A DNA stretch of 64,000 nucleotides, from positions 1 through 64,000 of the forward strand of contig NZ_JACXAE010000111.1 in NCBI RefSeq assembly GCF_014698965.1, read 5' to 3'. The notes beneath the pieces are model-generated. The model was given only the letters and a program-made list of their open reading frames with translations. It did not search any database and was not told where the DNA came from. Source of the DNA: Iningainema tapete BLCC-T55. Its GTDB lineage: Bacteria; Cyanobacteriota; Cyanobacteriia; Cyanobacteriales; Nostocaceae. This document shows positions 9,184 through 18,103 of this stretch, piece by piece. The stretch's first letter is position 1, and each line of letters opens with the position of its first letter. A program made the translations under genes and the position numbers.

Positions 9184-11508
9184 ATGACAACAACCACTGA
9201 CATCCTCAGTCACCTCAACCCCAGTCAACGCCGCGCTGTTGAACATTTTTGTGGTCCCTTACTAGTTGTTGCTGGTGCGGGTTCCGGTAAAACACGAGCG
9301 CTGACTTATCGGATTGCTAACTTGATTGTGCAACACCGTGTCGATCCAGAAAATATCCTGGCGGTAACATTTACTAACAAAGCCGCACGGGAGATGAAAG
9401 AGCGGATTCAGAAACTATTTGCCGAACAGTTGGCAATGACACAATACGAGCAGCGTTTTGATTTATTGCCAGAATACGACCAATTGCAGTTGAAATCACA
9501 AGTTTACAAAACTGTGATTAAAGACTTGTGGTGTGGTACTTTCCACAGTTTGTTTTCTCGCATTCTCCGCTTTGACATTGACAAATACCAAGATGAAAAA
9601 GGACGCCGTTGGAATCGGAATTTTTCCATCTTTGATGAATCTGACGTGCAAAGTGTGATTAAAGAAATTGTCACTAAACAGCTAAACCTGGATGACAAGA
9701 AGTTTGAACCTCGTTCAGTGCGCTACGCTATTAGTAACGCCAAAAACCAAGGTTTATCGCCTAAAGATTTTGAGAGAGAACAACCAAATTATCGCGGACG
9801 GGTGATTGCAGAAGTATACAATCACTACCAAAATAAATTAGCAGAAAACAACGCTCTTGATTTTGATGACCTCATCCTTGTTCCTGTCAAACTGTTTCAG
9901 CAAAACGAGCAGGTATTGAGTTACTGGCACAGCAAGTTTCGTCATATCCTTGTAGATGAATACCAAGATACTAACCGTACTCAATATGACCTCATTAGTA
10001 TATTGGTTACGAACGGGGAAAAGAAAAAGAGTGAGTGGGATTGGCGCGATCGCTCAGTATTTGTAGTGGGGGACGCTGATCAATCGATTTATTCATTTAG
10101 AATGGCTGATTTTACCATATTGTTGAATTTTCAGCAAGACTTTGGTGATGGGTTGCCAGATGAAGATACCCAGACTATGGTGAAGTTAGAAGAAAATTAT
10201 CGCTCTTGCGAAAACATTTTGCAAGCAGCTAACGAACTGATTGAAAACAACACTCAACGCATTGATAAAATCCTCAAGCCTACACGCGGTGCTGGTGAGG
10301 AAATTTACTGTTACAGAGCAGATGATGAAATTGCCGAAGCAGAATTTGTCATCAATCAAATTCGGACTTTAGAAAACCAAAATCCAGAGTTAAACTGGGG
10401 AAGTTTTGCCATACTTTATCGTACTAACGCTCAATCTCGTCCATTTGAAGAATGTTTGGTACGCTTGGGAATTCCCTACAATGTTGTGGGTGGATTAAAG
10501 TTTTATGACCGTAAAGAAATTAAAGATATACTCGCATATTTAAGAGCTATTGCTAACCCAGCAGATACGGTAAGTTTGTTACGAGTAATTAACACTCCCC
10601 GACGCGGTATTGGTAAAGCGACTATTGATGCTTTGGTTAACGCTTCCCAACAATTAGGTACAACTGTGTGGGAAATTCTTAAAGACGAGACATCAGTTAA
10701 TACCTTAGCAGGAAGATCGGCTAAAGCTGTCAATGGTTTTGCCCAGATGATTAACCGTTGGCTAGAACAAGTAGAAACGGTTCCAGTTTCGGAAATTGTA
10801 CAAGCAGTGCTAGACGAATCTGGTTACGTGCAAGATTTGCAAACTCAGAGTACAGATGAAGCCGAAGACAGATTGCGCAACGTGCAGGAATTATTTAACG
10901 CAGTACTGCAATTTCAAGAAGAAAGCCAAGATGTTACTTTGCAAGCTTTTCTTTCTAGTACCGCCCTCAGTTCTGATTTGGATAATTTGAAAGAAGGGCA
11001 AACAGCAGTTTCGCTGTTGACTTTACATGCTTCTAAGGGGTTAGAGTTTCCCGTAGTGTTTTTGGTAGGGATGGAACAGGGATTATTTCCCAATTACCGC
11101 AGTCTCAACGATCCAAAGTCGTTGGAAGAAGAACGTCGCTTGTGTTATGTAGGTATTACTCGCGCTCAAGAACGGTTGTATTTAACCAACGCCCGTGAAC
11201 GTCGTCTTTACGGTTCACGGGAACCAGCAATGCGATCGCAATTCCTCGACGAGTTACCAGAAGAATTGATTACTACTCCACACATGAATGTTCGCTTTAT
11301 GAGCAAAGCTTCTTCTCCTGCCCGTAGCAAACAAGGTGGTGGTGAGAATTGGCAAGTTGGTGATAAAGTGTTACATAAAACTTTTGGTGTCGGTGAAGTT
11401 ACTCATATTTTTGGTTCTGGTAATAAAGTCTCTGTGGCTGTTAAATTCGCTAGTATGGGGCAAAAAATCATCGACCCCAAAATTGCTCAGTTGCAACGAG
11501 TGGAGTAG
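9184..11508 (+). CDS. pcrA: ATP-dependent DNA helicase, UvrD/PcrA family
   Basis: This 774-residue superfamily 1A helicase acts 3'-5' in repair and replication restart. Motif I AGAGSGKT is at 30-37, motif Ia TFTNKAAREMKER at about 62-74, motif II DEYQD at 257-261, the GDADQSIYSFR block near 296-306, motif V LHASKGLEF near 617-625 and motif VI YVGITRAQERL near 651-661. The C-terminal segment VGDKVLHKTFGVGEV is the Tudor-like tail typical of PcrA, which binds RNA polymerase. Length fits PcrA (about 720-780). All motifs are intact, so it should be active. Confidence 0.95.
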   Translation: MTTTTDILSHLNPSQRRAVEHFCGPLLVVAGAGSGKTRALTYRIANLIVQHRVDPENILAVTFTNKAAREMKERIQKLFAEQLAMTQYEQRFDLLPEYDQLQLKSQVYKTVIKDLWCGTFHSLFSRILRFDIDKYQDEKGRRWNRNFSIFDESDVQSVIKEIVTKQLNLDDKKFEPRSVRYAISNAKNQGLSPKDFEREQPNYRGRVIAEVYNHYQNKLAENNALDFDDLILVPVKLFQQNEQVLSYWHSKFRHILVDEYQDTNRTQYDLISILVTNGEKKKSEWDWRDRSVFVVGDADQSIYSFRMADFTILLNFQQDFGDGLPDEDTQTMVKLEENYRSCENILQAANELIENNTQRIDKILKPTRGAGEEIYCYRADDEIAEAEFVINQIRTLENQNPELNWGSFAILYRTNAQSRPFEECLVRLGIPYNVVGGLKFYDRKEIKDILAYLRAIANPADTVSLLRVINTPRRGIGKATIDALVNASQQLGTTVWEILKDETSVNTLAGRSAKAVNGFAQMINRWLEQVETVPVSEIVQAVLDESGYVQDLQTQSTDEAEDRLRNVQELFNAVLQFQEESQDVTLQAFLSSTALSSDLDNLKEGQTAVSLLTLHASKGLEFPVVFLVGMEQGLFPNYRSLNDPKSLEEERRLCYVGITRAQERLYLTNARERRLYGSREPAMRSQFLDELPEELITTPHMNVRFMSKASSPARSKQGGGENWQVGDKVLHKTFGVGEVTHIFGSGNKVSVAVKFASMGQKIIDPKIAQLQRVE

Positions 11509-11552
11509 GGGCAATAAGGTTCAGATAAGATAATTTACATACAGATAAATCA

Positions 11553-11582
11553 TGTAGAGACGCGAAATTTCGCGTCTCTACA
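11553..11582. repeat. GTAGAGACG palindrome, copy 1
   Basis: A perfect palindrome of 28-30 bases with outer arms GTAGAGACG and CGTCTCTAC around CGAAATTTCG. It lies 45 bases after pcrA and could fold as a hairpin. It belongs to a family of at least twelve copies in this window. Confidence 0.85.
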
Positions 11583-11629
11583 CACCAGAAATTTTCACAA
11601 ACAACCTTTAACCGAACCGTATTGGGAGC

Positions 11630-12046
11630 TTACAAAAATAGCGCAGGTGAGACATGGAAAAATTCTCCTAGTGCTTTTGCCTGACTCTTGCTAATTCCTC
11701 TTTTACCATTTACCACTTCAGAAGTAATACCCTTAGCTCCAAAAATTTCAAGTAAGTCTTTTTGTTTTAACCCTCGTACCAGCATCAATTCATTCAATAT
11801 CTCATGAGGAGTTGCCGCTTGCAGTTGATAGTGTTCATCTTCATACTGCTCAATTAGTATTGCTAGAAGCTGTAACACTTCAGCTTGTTCTGCTGTCAGG
11901 TTCTCTCCCAAAGCCATCAGTGTTCTCGCCTCTTTGAGTAAGCGTTCATACTCTTGTTCTGTGTCAATGACTCGTGGCAAAGTTTCAGCCAGCAGCCTAA
12001 TGTATTCCTCTATGTTCTCATTTTGAAAACTTTTTGTCAAGTTCAT
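11630..12046 (-). CDS. HigA-like antitoxin / XRE-family regulator
   Basis: The 138 residues end in a helix-turn-helix domain of the HigA type at about 85-138 (LMLVRGLKQKDLLEIFG, then SEVVNGKRGISKSQAKALGEFF). The N-terminal half is an acidic helical region that usually contacts the toxin. HigA proteins neutralise the HigB mRNA interferase, whose gene normally precedes higA. Upstream of this gene there is only a dispersed repeat and then the response regulator, so no HigB partner is visible. It is an orphan antitoxin or a stand-alone regulator. Confidence 0.8.
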   Translation of the reverse strand: MNLTKSFQNENIEEYIRLLAETLPRVIDTEQEYERLLKEARTLMALGENLTAEQAEVLQLLAILIEQYEDEHYQLQAATPHEILNELMLVRGLKQKDLLEIFGAKGITSEVVNGKRGISKSQAKALGEFFHVSPALFL

Positions 12047-12072
12047 GTAGGGTCAGACCCCTCACAGCAACC

Positions 12073-12122
12073 AGAGGCGGAGCCTCCAGAATGGGTTCCC
12101 AGTCAGAGACTGGGAACGAGGA
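12073..12122. repeat. GAGGCGGAGCCTCC / TTCCCAG-CTGGGAA dispersed repeat
   Basis: Two adjoining hairpins: GAGGCGG-AGCCTCC, then GGTTCCCAGTC-GACTGGGAACGAGG. A related, longer element lies at 17936-18042. It sits in front of the HigA-like gene and may carry or replace that gene's promoter region. Confidence 0.7.
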
Positions 12123-12154
12123 TACAAGGATATTAAGGATAAGAAAAGCGATAA

Positions 12155-12601
12155 TTAGCTAATTTCAGGTTTTTCATTTAACAGTAACCAGTATAAATTA
12201 AGGTTTTGCACAACATCAATTAAAGGGTTAAGACCTACAGGTTTAACTAAATAAGAATTAGCCCCTAAATCATAGGCTTGATTAATATCGTTGTTTTGTT
12301 TAGAGGAAGTTAAAATAATTACAGGTAAGCGCTTGAGTTCTGGTTGCTGACGTAACCATAACAAAATTTCATGTCCAGAACGACGCGGTAGTTTTAAGTC
12401 TAACAAAATTAGCATTGGAAAGGGATAACGATCGCGATCGGCATAATCCCCTGTACCACTTAGGTAAGCAACAGCAGCATCCCCATCAGTGACAACTTGC
12501 AGTGCAGTGTTGATTAAATTCGCTTTGCGAAAGGCACGTTGGGTAAGCAGAATGTCATTAGGATCGTCTTCTACTAGCAGAATCGTGTTTGCTGCACTCA
12601 T
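12155..12601 (-). CDS. CheY-like response regulator (Rcp1-type)
   Basis: A single receiver domain of about 148 residues from the ATG at 12601; a longer frame begins at 12628 without better support. The acidic pair VEDDP lies near the N-terminus, the phosphorylated aspartate is in ILLDLKLP, the conserved serine/threonine in ILTSS and the lysine in YLVKPVG. This subfamily (with the RAFRKA and YLSG segments) pairs with phytochrome-like and PAS kinases in cyanobacteria. It follows the histidine kinase gene on the same strand, separated by a 72-base repeat, so the two likely form one signalling pair. There is no output domain. Confidence 0.9.
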   Translation of the reverse strand: MSAANTILLVEDDPNDILLTQRAFRKANLINTALQVVTDGDAAVAYLSGTGDYADRDRYPFPMLILLDLKLPRRSGHEILLWLRQQPELKRLPVIILTSSKQNNDINQAYDLGANSYLVKPVGLNPLIDVVQNLNLYWLLLNEKPEIS

Positions 12602-12659
12602 GGTAAGTCTAACGTCCGGGTTGCACAAAGTATCAATAATAGTCTCACGTAAAGGTGCT

Positions 12660-12731
12660 GTAGAGACGCGAAAGTTGAGCCAGCGCTGTAGGAGGGTTTC
12701 CCTCCGTAGGCGACTGGCGTCGCGTCTCTAC
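12660..12731. repeat. GTAGAGACG palindrome, copy 2, with a second palindrome nested inside
   Basis: The outer ends GTAGAGACGCG and CGCGTCTCTAC match the other copies. The centre is replaced by about 50 bases holding a second hairpin (GGAGGGTTTCCCTCC flanked by GCCAG and CTGGC). The right arm supplies the TAG stop codon of the histidine kinase gene. Confidence 0.8.
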
Positions 12732-14494
12732 GATTTCAACTCAATCCAAAATCTGCTTCCTTGTCCTAGTTGCGATTCTACTCCCACTTGTCCCCCCATG
12801 CGCTCTATGCCTTTACGGACAATTGCTAACCCAATACCTGTACCAGGATAACTTTCCTGTCCGTGCAAACGCTCAAAAACGCGAAAAATACGTTTTTGAT
12901 GTTCGGGTGCAATACCAATACCATTATCACTTACCCACAAACGTACCCACTCACCACGTATTTCTGCCCATACTCGTACTTGTGGTTTGACATCAGCTTC
13001 GACAAATTTAATCGCATTGGAAAGTAAATTGGTGATAATTTGGATTAATGTGAGACGGTGAGCGATCGCGTCTGGTAATGGTGATTGAATTGTGACTTCA
13101 GCCTGTTGTTCCAATGCTTGAATCTGGTTCATCGCCTCTGAGACAACAGATGTCAAACTTATGCGTTTAAGAGATAACTCTGTGCGCGAAAGACGGCTGT
13201 AAGTCAGCAAATCCTGAATCAAATCTTCTAACCGCACGGCAGAAGTGACAATGCGTTGGGCGTATTCTTTACCTAGTTCATCGAAGTTGTCGCCGTAGTC
13301 TTCTAGCAAAGCTTCTGCAAACCCTTGCATTGCCCTTAAGGGAGCGCGTAAATCATGGGAAACTGAATAGGCAAAGGCTTCTAGTTCTTCGTTGACGAAT
13401 TGCAATTGCTGAGTGCGTTCAACTACCCGGTTTTCCAAGGTTTCATTAAGTTTTCTAATTTCCGCTTCTGCTTGTTTGCGCTCTGTGATATCATTAATCA
13501 TACCTGTCATCTGAATAGGGCGACCTTGCTCGTCACACTGGAACCGCCCAAATGCAGTTACCCATCGTAAACTTTGATCTGGCAAAACAATCCGATACTC
13601 GGCATGGAAATCTTGCACATTATTCATTGCTGCAAGCACAATCGCTTCAACTTGTGGTAAGTCTTCGGGATGAACCCGCTCTGCCCATTCTTTGTAGCTG
13701 CGATGAGGGTTTCCTGGCTCATAGCCAAAGATAATTTCGTGATATGGTGTCCAAAAACTCTCATTAGTAGCAATATTCCAATCCCAAGACCCCATTTTAC
13801 CAGCATCCATTGCTAAAGCTAGTCGCTGATTATATTGAAGTAGCTTTTCTTTTTCTTGCTCACTTTGCAAATGGTTACGTCTAAATAAGTAGTAAACTAA
13901 AGCTAGTAGTGCTAAATTAACAGCATTGGCGAACAAAAATGTGAGTAAAGTTTGTTGAGTGCTTGCTTGTGACTCTTTAGCCCGTTGCTGCAAAAGGCGA
14001 TTTTCTTCATTTTCCATAGAAGCAACTAAGGCACGAATATTATCCATAATCTGCCTGCCAACATCGGTACGCACTACTTGTTCTGCTGCTGTAAAGCCCT
14101 GTTCGCGACGTAATTTGATAGTGTTTTCTAGTTCAGCTAGTTTAGTCGCAATAGCTTGCTCTAGGGTACTAATTTTTCGCTGTTGATTGGGATTATCTGT
14201 AGTTAATTTTTTGAGTGAATTGATGTTTTTGGTAATATTGGAGATAGCACTGCGATAAGGTTGTAGATATTTGTCATCGCCTGTAATTAAGTAACCACGT
14301 TGTCCTGTTTCTGCATCTTTTAAAGTGGAAAGTGTCACTTCTAATTCAGCTATCACCTGATGGGAATGGCTGACACTCCGCTCATTTTCTATTAGCCTAC
14401 GGATGTTGTACAAAGATACTATAGCATTGGCGATTAACAGCACCAATGCTATCCCTAGCCCAAGTGTAATTTGTTGTGCAAGCGGTTTTTTCAT
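12728..14494 (-). CDS. Hybrid-free sensor histidine kinase with CHASE3 and PAS domains
   Basis: From the ATG at 14494 the protein has 588 residues. A membrane helix near 8-28 starts it. A CHASE3-type extracellular domain follows (ETGQRGYLITGDDKYLQPY), then a second helix near 180-200, a PAS/PAC domain at about 225-350, a HisKA domain with SVSHDLRAPLRAM (phospho-accepting histidine) and an HATPase_c domain with the N box, DNGIGI and GTGIGLAI. A longer reading frame to 14623 would overlap argG and run through a repeat, so I reject it. The stop codon TAG is formed by the repeat at 12660-12731. It likely phosphorylates the neighbouring receiver protein. The ligand is not known. Confidence 0.9.
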   Translation of the reverse strand: MKKPLAQQITLGLGIALVLLIANAIVSLYNIRRLIENERSVSHSHQVIAELEVTLSTLKDAETGQRGYLITGDDKYLQPYRSAISNITKNINSLKKLTTDNPNQQRKISTLEQAIATKLAELENTIKLRREQGFTAAEQVVRTDVGRQIMDNIRALVASMENEENRLLQQRAKESQASTQQTLLTFLFANAVNLALLALVYYLFRRNHLQSEQEKEKLLQYNQRLALAMDAGKMGSWDWNIATNESFWTPYHEIIFGYEPGNPHRSYKEWAERVHPEDLPQVEAIVLAAMNNVQDFHAEYRIVLPDQSLRWVTAFGRFQCDEQGRPIQMTGMINDITERKQAEAEIRKLNETLENRVVERTQQLQFVNEELEAFAYSVSHDLRAPLRAMQGFAEALLEDYGDNFDELGKEYAQRIVTSAVRLEDLIQDLLTYSRLSRTELSLKRISLTSVVSEAMNQIQALEQQAEVTIQSPLPDAIAHRLTLIQIITNLLSNAIKFVEADVKPQVRVWAEIRGEWVRLWVSDNGIGIAPEHQKRIFRVFERLHGQESYPGTGIGLAIVRKGIERMGGQVGVESQLGQGSRFWIELKS

Positions 14495-14503
14495 AACGGT
14501 AAT

Positions 14504-14532
14504 GTAGAGACGCCCCGTCGGGGCGTCTCTAC
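14504..14532. repeat. GTAGAGACG palindrome, copy 3
   Basis: Arms GTAGAGACGCCCC and GGGGCGTCTCTAC around a 3-base loop, located between argG and the histidine kinase. It begins 5 bases after the argG stop and could act as a terminator-like hairpin. Confidence 0.85.
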
Positions 14533-14537
14533 AACAA

Positions 14538-15737
14538 TTATCTCGTTTGCTGCGACCAAATGCGAGTGGGTAGTCCCCAAACGTAGATAAAGCCTTCAGC
14601 CGCCTTATGGTCAAATTTATCATCAGCGCCGTAGGTTGCCAAGTCGGGAGTGTAGAGGGTATTTTCCGAACTACGTCCGACTATGAAGGCGTTTCCTTTG
14701 AACAGTTTCACCCGCACGGTTCCACACACGCGCTCTTGTGTCTTTTGAATAAAGGCATCAAGGGCTGCTTTAAGTGGACTATACCACAAACCGTTGTATA
14801 CTAATTGACTGTATGTTTCTTCGATTCCGCGTTTGTAATGAGTTAAATCCGCTGTTAAAGTAAGGCTTTCTAAATCGCGGTGTGCTTGAACTAACACTGT
14901 CATGGCGGGAGCTTCGTAAATTTCCCGTGATTTGATACCTACCAAGCGATTTTCGATCATGTCGATGCGCCCAACACCGTGATTCCCCGCTATCTGGTTG
15001 AGGTGTTCGATTAGCTCAACTGGGTTTTTGTATTCACCGTTGAGGGTGGTGGGAATTCCTCTGTTGAAACCTATCTCAATATATTCTGGCTCGTTAGGGG
15101 TGTTGGCGATCGCCTTTGTCATCAGGTAAATTTCTTCTGGTGGTTCGATGGCAGGATCTTCTAAAACACCTGCTTCGATGCTACGACCAAGAAGGTTACG
15201 ATCTATGCTGTAAGGAGAAGATTTTTTTACTGGTGAGGGAATGCCGAATTTTTCTCCATAGGCAATGGTTTCTTCACGGCTCATGCCCCATTCCCTTGCT
15301 GGTGCTAATATTTTGAGATGGGGGTTCAACGCGGCTACAGATACATCAAAGCGTACCTGATCGTTACCTTTACCAGTGCAACCGTGAGCGATCGCATCAG
15401 CTCCATATTTTTCTGCTGCTTCTACTAATACCTTGGCAATCAGCGGACGAGCAAGGGCAGTACCCAAAGGATAGCGATTTTCGTAGAGGGCGTTGGCTTG
15501 AATGGCTGGAAAAGCGTAATCTTTGACAAAGCTTTCTTTGACATCCGCTACCAATGATTCTTCCGCACCCGATTTTAGAGCTTTTTCTCGGACTGGCTCT
15601 AATTCATCACCTTGACCTAAATCTGCCGCTAGCGTAATTACTTCTTCCACACCCCACTCTTGCTTAAGGTAAGGAATGCATACAGAAGTGTCTACTCCGC
15701 CAGAATATGCTAGAACAACCTTTTTTGCGCGCCCCAT
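14538..15737 (-). CDS. argG: Argininosuccinate synthase
   Basis: The 399-residue enzyme joins citrulline and aspartate using ATP in arginine synthesis. The ATP pyrophosphatase P-loop YSGGVDTS is at residues 11-18. The conserved blocks [31 protein letters not shown] and [16 protein letters not shown] are all present. Length fits the family (about 400). The enzyme is cytoplasmic. It stands alone, with repeats on both sides. Confidence 0.97.
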   Translation of the reverse strand: MGRAKKVVLAYSGGVDTSVCIPYLKQEWGVEEVITLAADLGQGDELEPVREKALKSGAEESLVADVKESFVKDYAFPAIQANALYENRYPLGTALARPLIAKVLVEAAEKYGADAIAHGCTGKGNDQVRFDVSVAALNPHLKILAPAREWGMSREETIAYGEKFGIPSPVKKSSPYSIDRNLLGRSIEAGVLEDPAIEPPEEIYLMTKAIANTPNEPEYIEIGFNRGIPTTLNGEYKNPVELIEHLNQIAGNHGVGRIDMIENRLVGIKSREIYEAPAMTVLVQAHRDLESLTLTADLTHYKRGIEETYSQLVYNGLWYSPLKAALDAFIQKTQERVCGTVRVKLFKGNAFIVGRSSENTLYTPDLATYGADDKFDHKAAEGFIYVWGLPTRIWSQQTR

Positions 15738-15848
15738 GTATTTATACGTTTCTTGAAAACAACGAATTAACCGACTATTATCTAACTTATCGACGAGATT
15801 TCTAGTCTATAATTGTACATATTTTAATATTTGTAAATTATTGGTAAC

Positions 15849-15877
15849 GTAGAGACGCCCCGCCGGGGCGTCTCTAC
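15849..15877. repeat. GTAGAGACG palindrome, copy 4
   Basis: Arms GTAGAGACGCCCC and GGGGCGTCTCTAC. The right arm overlaps the 3' end of the cation transporter gene and supplies its TAG stop codon (complement of 15874-15876). Confidence 0.85.
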
Positions 15878-16827
15878 ATGCGGGATAACATGGAGAATAA
15901 ATCTTGGTTAAATAAAGGATGGATGGGCGCGGCAGTGCGGCTAGTTAGCTGCAAGGTGGTTTCTGTAATCCCCATTTGCTTGAGATGAGTTTGCAACTGC
16001 AACACTAGGCGATCGCGTTCCTCAACAGTGGTGCAATCTACGGTAAGATGAGCGCACAACATCACCTGATTGGAGCTAATGCGCCAGATATGGAGTTTTT
16101 CTACTTCAACAACACTCTGGAAAGATTTGAGAGAAGCCTCCACCGACTTTGGCTCAATGGATAAAGGAGCATACTCTAAAAGAATATTCAGACTTGCTTG
16201 TACTAGTGGTATGGCACTTTGGAACATAAAACCTGCAACCACTACACTCACAGCAGCATCCGCCCACAACCAATCCCAAAGGTGAACCATGATTGCAGCT
16301 AGAATCACACCAACAGAGCTAGCAGTGTCGGCGATGAGGTGAACTAATGCGCCTTGCAAGTTTAAGTTGTTGTGAGTGTGGGGATGAAGCAATGTAATAT
16401 TGAGTAGATTGACGAGCAAACCCAACGCGGCGATCGCTAACATTGGTAAGTCTAAAATTGTTTCTGGATGGGCAAAGCGGTGAATAGCTTCCCAACAGAT
16501 AACAACAGCAATTAACAGTAAACTTAAGCCATTTATCAAAGCAGCGATAATTTCGATCCGGCGATGTCCAAATGTTGCTTTACCCGTAGCTGGTTGTTGT
16601 GCTAACCAAGTGGCAAAGAGTGATATTCCTAACGCTCCTACATCAGAAAGAATGTGTCCCGCATCTGCCTGTAGAGATAAGCTGTGACTCCATAAACCCA
16701 CACTCCACTCGGCGACAAAAAATGCCGCAAGTAAACCGATGATCCACATTAAATGCGTTTTTTGCCGACTACGAGCCATGACAATATTATCTGCACACTC
16801 GCATTCGCACTGTTGAGCTAAAAGCAT
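15874..16827 (-). CDS. Cation diffusion facilitator metal exporter (CzcD-like)
   Basis: A 317-residue inner-membrane transporter with six predicted helices. Both metal-site motifs of zinc/cobalt CDF proteins are visible: DAGHILSD at 55-62 (H58, D62) and HLIAD at 163-167. The N-terminus holds a cysteine/acid-rich tract (QCECECAD at 6-13) that may bind metal before transport. A cytoplasmic C-terminal domain follows from about 215. Some CzcD proteins carry a His-rich loop; here the loop holds only a few histidines (HPHTHNN near 148-154). The likely substrate is Zn(II) or Co(II) exchanged for protons. Confidence 0.92.
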   Translation of the reverse strand: MLLAQQCECECADNIVMARSRQKTHLMWIIGLLAAFFVAEWSVGLWSHSLSLQADAGHILSDVGALGISLFATWLAQQPATGKATFGHRRIEIIAALINGLSLLLIAVVICWEAIHRFAHPETILDLPMLAIAALGLLVNLLNITLLHPHTHNNLNLQGALVHLIADTASSVGVILAAIMVHLWDWLWADAAVSVVVAGFMFQSAIPLVQASLNILLEYAPLSIEPKSVEASLKSFQSVVEVEKLHIWRISSNQVMLCAHLTVDCTTVEERDRLVLQLQTHLKQMGITETTLQLTSRTAAPIHPLFNQDLFSMLSRM

Positions 16828-17201
16828 GATCTAAAATCAACCCTGTTTCAACCACATTTGTAGCATATGCAATGCCAATTGTAAGTTGATTGATGGACAC
16901 TGCTTGAGAAGTGACGCGCTTAATTGCTGTGCAAGTTCCTCGTTTTTCAACTTGAATAGATTATTGAACCGCCTCGGCGCTGAGAACGCAGAGGAAGAGA
17001 GAATGAGGAACTTTCTTGGAGTTGTTGGTATTTTAATCTATATTTTCACGTTTTATCAAAAATTTATGGTAACTATTACGTATTTTCACGTAAAGTCACA
17101 GAAATTTTATATGTTACCTCTGAATTTTTCCTTATTATTTTGGATAGGACACACTTTTGTCTGATAATTCAGTAATTTTATTTAGATAATATAAGTAACT
17201 T
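16828..17201. other. Intergenic region with a repeat fragment
   Basis: No gene is supportable in these 374 bases. A fragment CGCCTCGGCGCTGAGAACGC near 16972-16991 is of the dispersed-repeat type. Two copies of TATTTTCACGT, at about 17040 and 17082, precede the PEP-CTERM gene and could be regulator sites, though this is only suggestive. An open frame at 16886-17164 spans the repeat and looks spurious. Confidence 0.4.
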
Positions 17202-17894
17202 ATGCTACGCAAAAGTCTTGCTTGGCTTGCTCCATTAGCTTTAACTTTAGTCGGTGTTGGGTCGAATTTACAAAGTGTATCTGCACAGAGTACTGATGAT
17301 GGCTATGATTTGAAGGAGTTTAGCATTACCTATGATGTATTGGCTAACTTTGGTCCTGTGATCAATCCGCAGTTAAACGTTCTCAATGTTGAACTTACGG
17401 GTGAAAGTATTGGTAATGCCCCTTTTGGATTAACTAACTTTATTAGCAGGAATTACGGCAGGTTTGAGACTCGTGGAAGCCAGATCTTTGGCACGTTTGA
17501 TGCAAATCCAGCCGTTTTTGGCATAGAAGGTGAAATACGTGGCGACGTTTACTTCAGCAATGATCCCAATAATCCTAATCAGTTATTTGGAAGAGCCAGT
17601 GACACCGCTTTAATTGATTTGGAGCAAAATACTATTAGGGGTGGTGGTACAATAGCTATCTTTGATGGAGCAGGTGTATTTAAGAATGCTACAGGTATTA
17701 TAACTTTTACCCAAGAAGACACACTTACTCCAGGTTCACCTGAAGGACCTTTATCCTCTAGAGGAGAGGCTACACTAAATTTCTCTATACGGGTTCCTCG
17801 TCAGGTTCCAGAACCAACTGCTACTACAACTTTAATCGCTATGGGTGTAACTGGAGCAGGTTTAGTGCTGCGCCGCAAAGGTACTTTTAACTAG
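17202..17894 (+). CDS. PEP-CTERM sorting domain protein
   Basis: A 230-residue exported protein. Residues 1-28 form a signal peptide (MLRKSLAWLAPLALTLVG, with a cleavage site near SVSA). The C-terminus has the complete sorting signal: VPEPT near 206-210, a hydrophobic helix, then LRRK. Such proteins are processed by exosortase and are often destined for the envelope or exopolysaccharide. The middle is a beta-rich region with FDGAG and NATGIITFTQED segments and no catalytic motif. The exosortase gene is not in the window. Confidence 0.9.
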   Translation: MLRKSLAWLAPLALTLVGVGSNLQSVSAQSTDDGYDLKEFSITYDVLANFGPVINPQLNVLNVELTGESIGNAPFGLTNFISRNYGRFETRGSQIFGTFDANPAVFGIEGEIRGDVYFSNDPNNPNQLFGRASDTALIDLEQNTIRGGGTIAIFDGAGVFKNATGIITFTQEDTLTPGSPEGPLSSRGEATLNFSIRVPRQVPEPTATTTLIAMGVTGAGLVLRRKGTFN

Positions 17895-17935
17895 AACTAC
17901 CCCTCCCTCATCCCCCTCGTCCCCCTCGTTTCCAC

Positions 17936-18042
17936 CTGGGAATGCCTAAGTCGAGGCTCCGCCTCGCATTGCCGCACTATGGAGGCGGAGCCTCCGTGTG
18001 GGCATTCCCATGCAGAGCATGGGAACGAGGACGAGGACGAGG
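17936..18042. repeat. GAGGCGGAGCCTCC dispersed repeat, long copy
   Basis: It contains GAGGCTCCGCCTC, GGAGGCGGAGCCTCC and GCATTCCCATGC-GCATGGGAACGAGG, followed by GACGAGGACGAGG iterations. It shares both modules with 12073-12122. Confidence 0.7.
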
Positions 18043-18103
18043 AACAGTGGTAGCGTGTAAGCTGTCCTATCCTGGAGATGGGTAGTTGTGTTGTGGGTGA
18101 GTT

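Noticed and set aside
14494-14623. Longer N-terminus of the histidine kinase
   Set aside because: It would run through the repeat at 14504-14532 and overlap argG; the ATG at 14494 gives the expected membrane helix start.
16886-17164. Open frame of 92 codons before the PEP-CTERM gene
   Set aside because: It starts in intergenic sequence, reads through a dispersed repeat fragment, has no ribosome site and shows no protein-like composition.
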